The position numbers were made by a program, and so were the translations under genes. This document shows positions 60,236-64,000 of a DNA stretch of 64,000 bases, piece by piece; within the stretch, counting starts at the first letter, position 1, and every line of letters starts with the position of its first letter. The DNA is taken from NCBI GenBank assembly GCA_963576725.1, contig OY755241.1, positions 72,738,799 to 72,802,798 on the forward strand, in the 5' to 3' direction. The notes beneath the pieces were generated by a model. It did no database searches and was not told the origin of the DNA. It worked only from the letters and a program-made list of their open reading frames with translations. Origin of the DNA: Azorinus chamasolen (taxonomy: Eukaryota; Mollusca; Bivalvia; Cardiida; Solecurtidae).

Positions 60236-60461
60236 TTTACTCCATAAATAAGCCTTTCTACGCTTTCGCAAACCGAGTAGACTCAGATCAGGGTCTGTTC
60301 TATTTGCTTATGATATACATACATGTATGTACTACATATATGATTCAACAGTTTCTGCACTGGCTTAAAATTCCCGAGTCCATATGCTATTTTAACAGTA
60401 AATCTATTTAACACTTATGACGTCATTATTTCTTACATGAATATTCACGGAGGAAAGGGAT
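60236..60461 (+). mobile_element. TT-A MITE, hairpin apex deleted
   Basis: GTTTACTCCATAAATAAGCC to TATTCACGGAGGAAAGGG. Hairpin reduced to GCAAACCGAGTAGACTCAGA, TCAGGGTCTGTTCTATTTGC. Its CCATATGCTATTTTAACAG at about 60379-60397 is the unfilled counterpart of the TT-B insertion site at 62688. Confidence 0.78.
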
Positions 60462-60464
60462 AGA

Positions 60465-61005
60465 TGTAACATAAAAAACCGGGGCTTCTTTTGAAAATAT
60501 GTTACTCCAACTGTAAAAACGATTAGACCTACACGTTGTACTGAGGAATTGATAGTGTCAGATTGAGAAACATATGAGGAAAATTTTATACGTTTATTAC
60601 ATGTATCGACTATTTGGTCGTAATCCGTCCAGAATAAATGGTATGCAACGATATGAAATTTCGAATCGACGCTAAAAACAAAAACAAAACGAATAACGTC
60701 ACGTGTCAAATTTGAATTCTGTACTCTCCGTGGAAGCCACCGAAAACGGTTCTGTACACCCCGGCAGATTTTGGCAAAATGACCAATCAAATTGCAAGGA
60801 TATACTCTGATTGGTAATAAACATTTGTATTCCAGTTTCTGTTGAGTGGGTATCATTCTTACTATTTACAAGTACCCCAATGTGAACTTACAGGAACCCT
60901 TAGATTGCTTCACAACCGCATAACTGTTCTTTTTTAAACAATCTTTCACACGAAAATGAGATTTGTAATCAAGACCTACTAAGGTGTCCACATAATTTAT
61001 TTAAC
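60465..61005. other. No gene recognised
   Basis: A 150-aa minus-strand frame (60404-60856) starts in unassigned DNA and ends inside the TT-A right end. It has no domain I recognise. Confidence 0.4.
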
Positions 61006-61007
61006 TC

Positions 61008-61320
61008 ATTTATACCCATATCATTGAAGGAAACCCAGTAAAGATCCCGTATTAATTTGGACCCATCCAGTCTTCATTTTGAGAGGGCACAGCAAACAAC
61101 ATACCCGATAGTTGCTGGTATATAAGTCATTGGTATTGATAGATCAGGCAAACAGTGCACACCCAGATCTTAGTCTACACTGTTTGCCTGTGTTCTTTAT
61201 AAAGGTCAGGCAAATAGTGCAACCCAGATCAGAGGGATCCTGATGGATCCCACTCATCTGGGGTCTACACTGTTTGCCTATGTCCTTTATAAAGGACACT
61301 GGACTCAAATGGGGGAATAA
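61008..61320. mobile_element. TT-E-like element with two hairpins
   Basis: TTTAACTCATTTATACCCAT to GACTCAAATGGGGGAATAAG. Two hairpins in a row: GGCAAACAGTGCACACCCAG / CTACACTGTTTGCC (61147-61190, apex deleted) and GGCAAATAGTGCAACCCAG / GGGGTCTACACTGTTTGCC (61209-61280), each followed by TTCTTTATAAAGG or TCCTTTATAAAGG. Confidence 0.65.
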
Positions 61321-61439
61321 GGGAGTCTTAAAAAGCAGGGCAAGAATAGCACAGAAACCCCCTGCACTAAGCTACTTCCTCTTTGAAATTTCAAGAATTA
61401 TACATCCTTTAAGTGGTCGTATTTAAAAATATATGAGAG

Positions 61440-61560
61440 GCACCCTCTAATCAGAGTCTTCACTGTTTGTCATGTTACACATTTTCTTTAAAAAAGGTCT
61501 CTTTACTATCCATAGTGAGCCAGACCAGTTTGAATTTTGGGATATTCTGTTTTATAATTG
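61440..61560. repeat. Fragment of the GTTTGTCATGTT hairpin family
   Basis: CAGAGTCTTCACTGTTTGTC, ATGTTACACATTTTC, then ATAGTGAGCCAGACCAGTTTG. Confidence 0.55.
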
Positions 61561-61621
61561 AGCGTTGAAAAGTGTAATTAATTTATGAGTCATGATATGA
61601 GCTATGAAATAAATGTTGGTA

Positions 61622-61834
61622 CAGTATTTAAAACCCCTCTAAACCGGAATTCCAATAGAGGAAAAATTAAATACTTTCAGGCAGGTAGATGCTTAATGCA
61701 GGATGAAAGTCGTACAGAAAGCTCCTAGAGGAGCTTTCTGCATGACCTCACCCTGCATTAAGATGCCACCGGTCTCAAAAGACTGATATTTATAAATATT
61801 AAAAATTAACTTACAGTTTAGATTTGTTTTACTG
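61622..61834. mobile_element. TA-4 hairpin MITE
   Basis: CAGTATTTAAAACCCCTCTA, AACCGGAATTCC to CAGTTTAGATTTGTTTTACT, G, TA both sides. Palindrome apex GCTCCTAGAGGAGC. Confidence 0.88.
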
Positions 61835-61836
61835 TA

Positions 61837-62203
61837 CAGCGCTCCCATTCTACAACGACCCTCCCAATAACGATTCCCTCCTTACATGTACAACAATGCA
61901 TGTCACTGTTTCCGAAACAACAAGGCTCCAGAAACAACTTTTTTCCGTCGTATTTTCTTTATGCCTCCATCAAACCCTATGTTGTAACCACTCTTTAGAA
62001 TCGTCACTTTGTGACGATTCTAAAGAGTGGTCACAACATAGGGTTTGATAGAGGCATAACGGTTTTAATTCTCGAAATAACCTTATTTGAGGATCTGCAA
62101 ACAAGCTAATTATGTTTGATCTTCCCTCCCTATAACAACTCCCTCTGAACAGCACATACAATCTTTGTATCCCAAAGGGTGTCGTTGTAGAGAGGGAGCA
62201 CTG
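61837..62203 (+). mobile_element. TA-6 hairpin MITE sharing one TA with TA-4
   Basis: CAGCGCTCCCATTCTACAAC to TAGAGAGGGAGCACTG, TA both sides, 367 bp. Hairpin CTCTTTAGAATCGTCACTTT, GTGACGATTCTAAAGAG perfect. Exactly one TA separates it from the preceding element. Confidence 0.92.
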
Positions 62204-62222
62204 TATCAAATATATTTGCAAA

Positions 62223-62290
62223 TGCAGCTCAAGCTTAATGCAGGATGAAAGCTTCTCTGAGGGGTCACTGGATGACTTTCATCTTGTGTT
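62223..62290. repeat. TA-family hairpin remnant
   Basis: AGCTTAATGCAGGATGAAAG .. GATGACTTTCATCTTGTG; ends lost. Confidence 0.55.
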
Positions 62291-62369
62291 TACCCTTTAT
62301 CTGCTGAATGTTTTAAACTGACCCCTTCCTAAGAAAGTATTAATTTATTAATAAGAAAATTATTTTTAT

Positions 62370-62425
62370 GACAAATAGTGCAGAGCCTAATCAAAGTGTT
62401 CCCTCAAAAGTCTGTGGTCTTAATC
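62370..62425. repeat. TT-type hairpin remnant
   Basis: CAAATAGTGCAGAGCCTAAT .. TTAATCTACACAGTTTGC, largely unpaired. Confidence 0.5.
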
Positions 62426-62443
62426 TACACAGTTTGCAAATGT

Positions 62444-62466
62444 GTTATATATATATATATATATAC
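62444..62466. repeat. (AT)n microsatellite
   Basis: About ten AT units. Confidence 0.9.
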
Positions 62467-62513
62467 ACGTTCTCGTATATTAAGCAGTTGCTTGCCTGAA
62501 AGGTTCTTAATTC

Positions 62514-62968
62514 TTAAACCCTTTACGCCATAAGCACGCCTTTGCAAACAGAGTAAACCTAGATCAGATGGCTACTATAGGAGCCGTCTGGTCAGGGTCT
62601 GCTCTGTTTACTTATGATATAATATAGATATGATTTTACAGTTTCTGCCAAGGCCAACAAATCCTGAGTCACTAATCCATATGCTATTTAACCCAATACG
62701 TCATAGGCTATTTTTAGATACAACCTGTTTGAATAAATCTACTGAAAAGGAGCATTAACTAGAGAAAAGGAATATTTTTTTAGAATTTTGTATTTTGAAA
62801 CAATTGTGATAAATAGAGCATTTGCGCCTATAGGAGCAAATGCTCTATTTATCACAATGGTTTCACAAAGTGACTTTTACACAGTCGTCAAAAGTCGTCA
62901 ATATGAGGGCATGGGTTAAACTATTAATCTAATGAATATCCATGATGCCTTGGAGTAAAAGGGGTACC
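62514..62968 (+). mobile_element. TT-A MITE split by a nested TT-B
   Basis: TTAAACCCTTTACGCCATAA start; hairpin GCAAACAGAGTAAACCTAGA, apex GGCTACTATAGGAGCC, GGGTCTGCTCTGTTTAC; right end GCCTTGGAGTAAAAGGGG. A TT-B element occupies an internal TTAA. Confidence 0.82.
62688..62919 (-). mobile_element. TT-B hairpin MITE nested in TT-A
   Basis: TTAACCCAATACGTCATAGG to TATGAGGGCATGGGTTAA, both TTAA intact, 232 bp. Hairpin ATAAATAGAGCATTTGCGCC, TATAGGAGCAAATGC. Confidence 0.9.
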
Positions 62969-63165
62969 TTAGTTTAATTCTTCATTACCAAATGCTTGGA
63001 TCAGGGATATTTTTCTGTACGCCATTTTGTTTCATTCCAGCATACGGATTATTCAAATTCCCATTTTATCATCCCGTACAGCCGCCTCTCTGGTATTGAA
63101 GCAGCCACTCGCCTAATACGTTATTATTTCTTCCTTACTAAAAATAGTGTGAGGTTTTAATGCAC

Positions 63166-63412
63166 TTAATATTTACCTCCATGAATATTCATGTAAGAAA
63201 ATAAAAATAATGACGTCATGAATATTAATAAGATTAATTGTTATTTTAGTACATGGGGACAATAAATTTTGGTGATGGCACACACTTCAAACAATCATAT
63301 CATAAGCAAACAGAGTAGACCCAGATCAGACGGCTCCTATTGGAGCCGTCTGATCGGGATCTACTTTGCTTGCAAAGGGGCTGGAGGGCGTATTTATGGG
63401 GGAATGGGTTAA
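63166..63412 (-). mobile_element. TT-A hairpin MITE, inverted
   Basis: TTAATATTTACCTCCATGAA to ATGGGGGAATGGGTTAA, TTAA both sides, 247 bp. Hairpin GCAAACAGAGTAGACCCAGA, apex GGCTCCTATTGGAGCC, GATCTACTTTGCTTGC. Confidence 0.88.
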
Positions 63413-63651
63413 AATATATTTCAAGCCACAGTTGTTATACAAATTTAGTACGTTGTTGTGTTAGAAATTGTGATAATGCAAAGTGTCTTGCCGTTGTCAT
63501 TGTTTTTTAACAATGCTCGTATTTACCATTTTGATAAATAAGATAATGGTTGTTTTATATGATCTGCAATCAGTGACAGTTGTGTTGTTATGACTTACTC
63601 GTGTAGATTTTTTAAAAATGTAACCTTGACCTTTTAGTGGTGAATTTGATA

Positions 63652-63850
63652 TTTAAGCTTTTACCTATTGAATATTCATGTAAAATACTGGTGTAATGAC
63701 ATCTTGGATACTTGTTAGCTGAAGTTTTATAATGACTAATTGACAGAGAAGGTTTTGCCCTTATTCAAACTGTAAAATTGGTTCTATTTTATTTCATACG
63801 TGGACTGTGCAGACCCTGTAGAGACAACTTCTATAGGGACTGTCTGATTT
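63652..63850 (-). mobile_element. TT-A MITE running into a microsatellite
   Basis: TTAAGCTTTTACCTATTGAA, TATTCATG, body ACTGTAAAATTGGTTCTAT, hairpin GACTGTGCAGACCCTGTAG, apex ACTTCTATAGGGACTG, TCTGATTTGACTATC. The right arm dissolves into TCTA units where GGGTCTACTCTG would be. Confidence 0.7.
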
Positions 63851-63852
63851 GA

Positions 63853-63987
<135 letters not shown>

Positions 63988-64000
63988 GCCTGTCGTCTGT

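Noticed and set aside
60404..60856. 150-aa minus-strand ORF, the second longest in the window
   Set aside because: Its end lies inside a TT-A element and it has no recognisable motif; length is within chance for AT-rich DNA of this size.

Overview
The window looks like non-coding, AT-rich animal DNA, most probably from a mollusc and plausibly a bivalve. The organism is inferred from repeat style, the frequent ACATGTA words and a Steamer/Mag-type LTR retrotransposon; nothing in the sequence proves it. I find no convincing host protein-coding gene, rRNA gene or functional tRNA gene. Almost every open reading frame is a passenger of a repeat.

The one intact gene belongs to a complete Ty3/Gypsy LTR retrotransposon at 38439-43076. 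It has two 182-bp LTRs that I read as identical, a 5-bp GATAT target duplication, a tRNA-Ser-type primer binding site, a polypurine tract and a single uninterrupted 1270-aa Gag-Pol frame.

The rest is a dense mosaic of short, non-autonomous, palindrome-centred DNA elements (MITEs). I sort them by ends and target site. TA families start CAGT and are flanked by TA, like pogo/Tigger or Tc1-mariner elements: TA-1 (CTCTAATGCGACC), TA-2 (CTCTATAACGGCC), TA-3 (CTCGATTATTCG), TA-4 (CTCTAAACCGGAATT), TA-5 (TTCGATATCTCG) and TA-6 (CTCCCTCCCTACAACG). TTAA families start CCC and are flanked by TTAA, like piggyBac-type elements: TT-A (CCCTTTACTCCATAAATA), TT-B (CCCATTCCCTCATA), TT-C (CCCTTCGCTTGCT), TT-D (CCCTTTCCCTGTTCTA), TT-E (CCCATTTGCTCCCA), TT-F (CCCTTTCACCGCC) and TT-G (CCCTTTCGCTGCC). 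Most carry a 60-100 bp near-perfect internal hairpin. Families with different ends share hairpin modules, and many apices read GCTCC-(TATA or TGCA)-GGAGC. Nested copies and filled versus empty TTAA sites give a relative chronology.

Layout: 1-15 kb is a minisatellite, a dispersed mollusc-type repeat and about 25 MITEs. 15-18.5 kb is a dispersed repeat and unassigned DNA. 18.5-26.4 kb has MITEs (several nested) and minisatellites. 26.4-29.7 kb holds a decayed retroelement with 2A-like motifs and a stretch without recognisable repeats. 29.7-38.4 kb has MITEs, a tRNA-derived SINE with a perfect target duplication, an assembly gap, a microsatellite and a mariner remnant. 38.4-43.1 kb is the LTR element. 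43-50.9 kb has more MITEs. 51.1-53.6 kb holds two dispersed repeats built from about 150-bp units. 54.3-57.9 kb has three minisatellites that appear to have grown from MITE hairpins or ends. 58-64 kb is MITEs, ending in a TCTA microsatellite.
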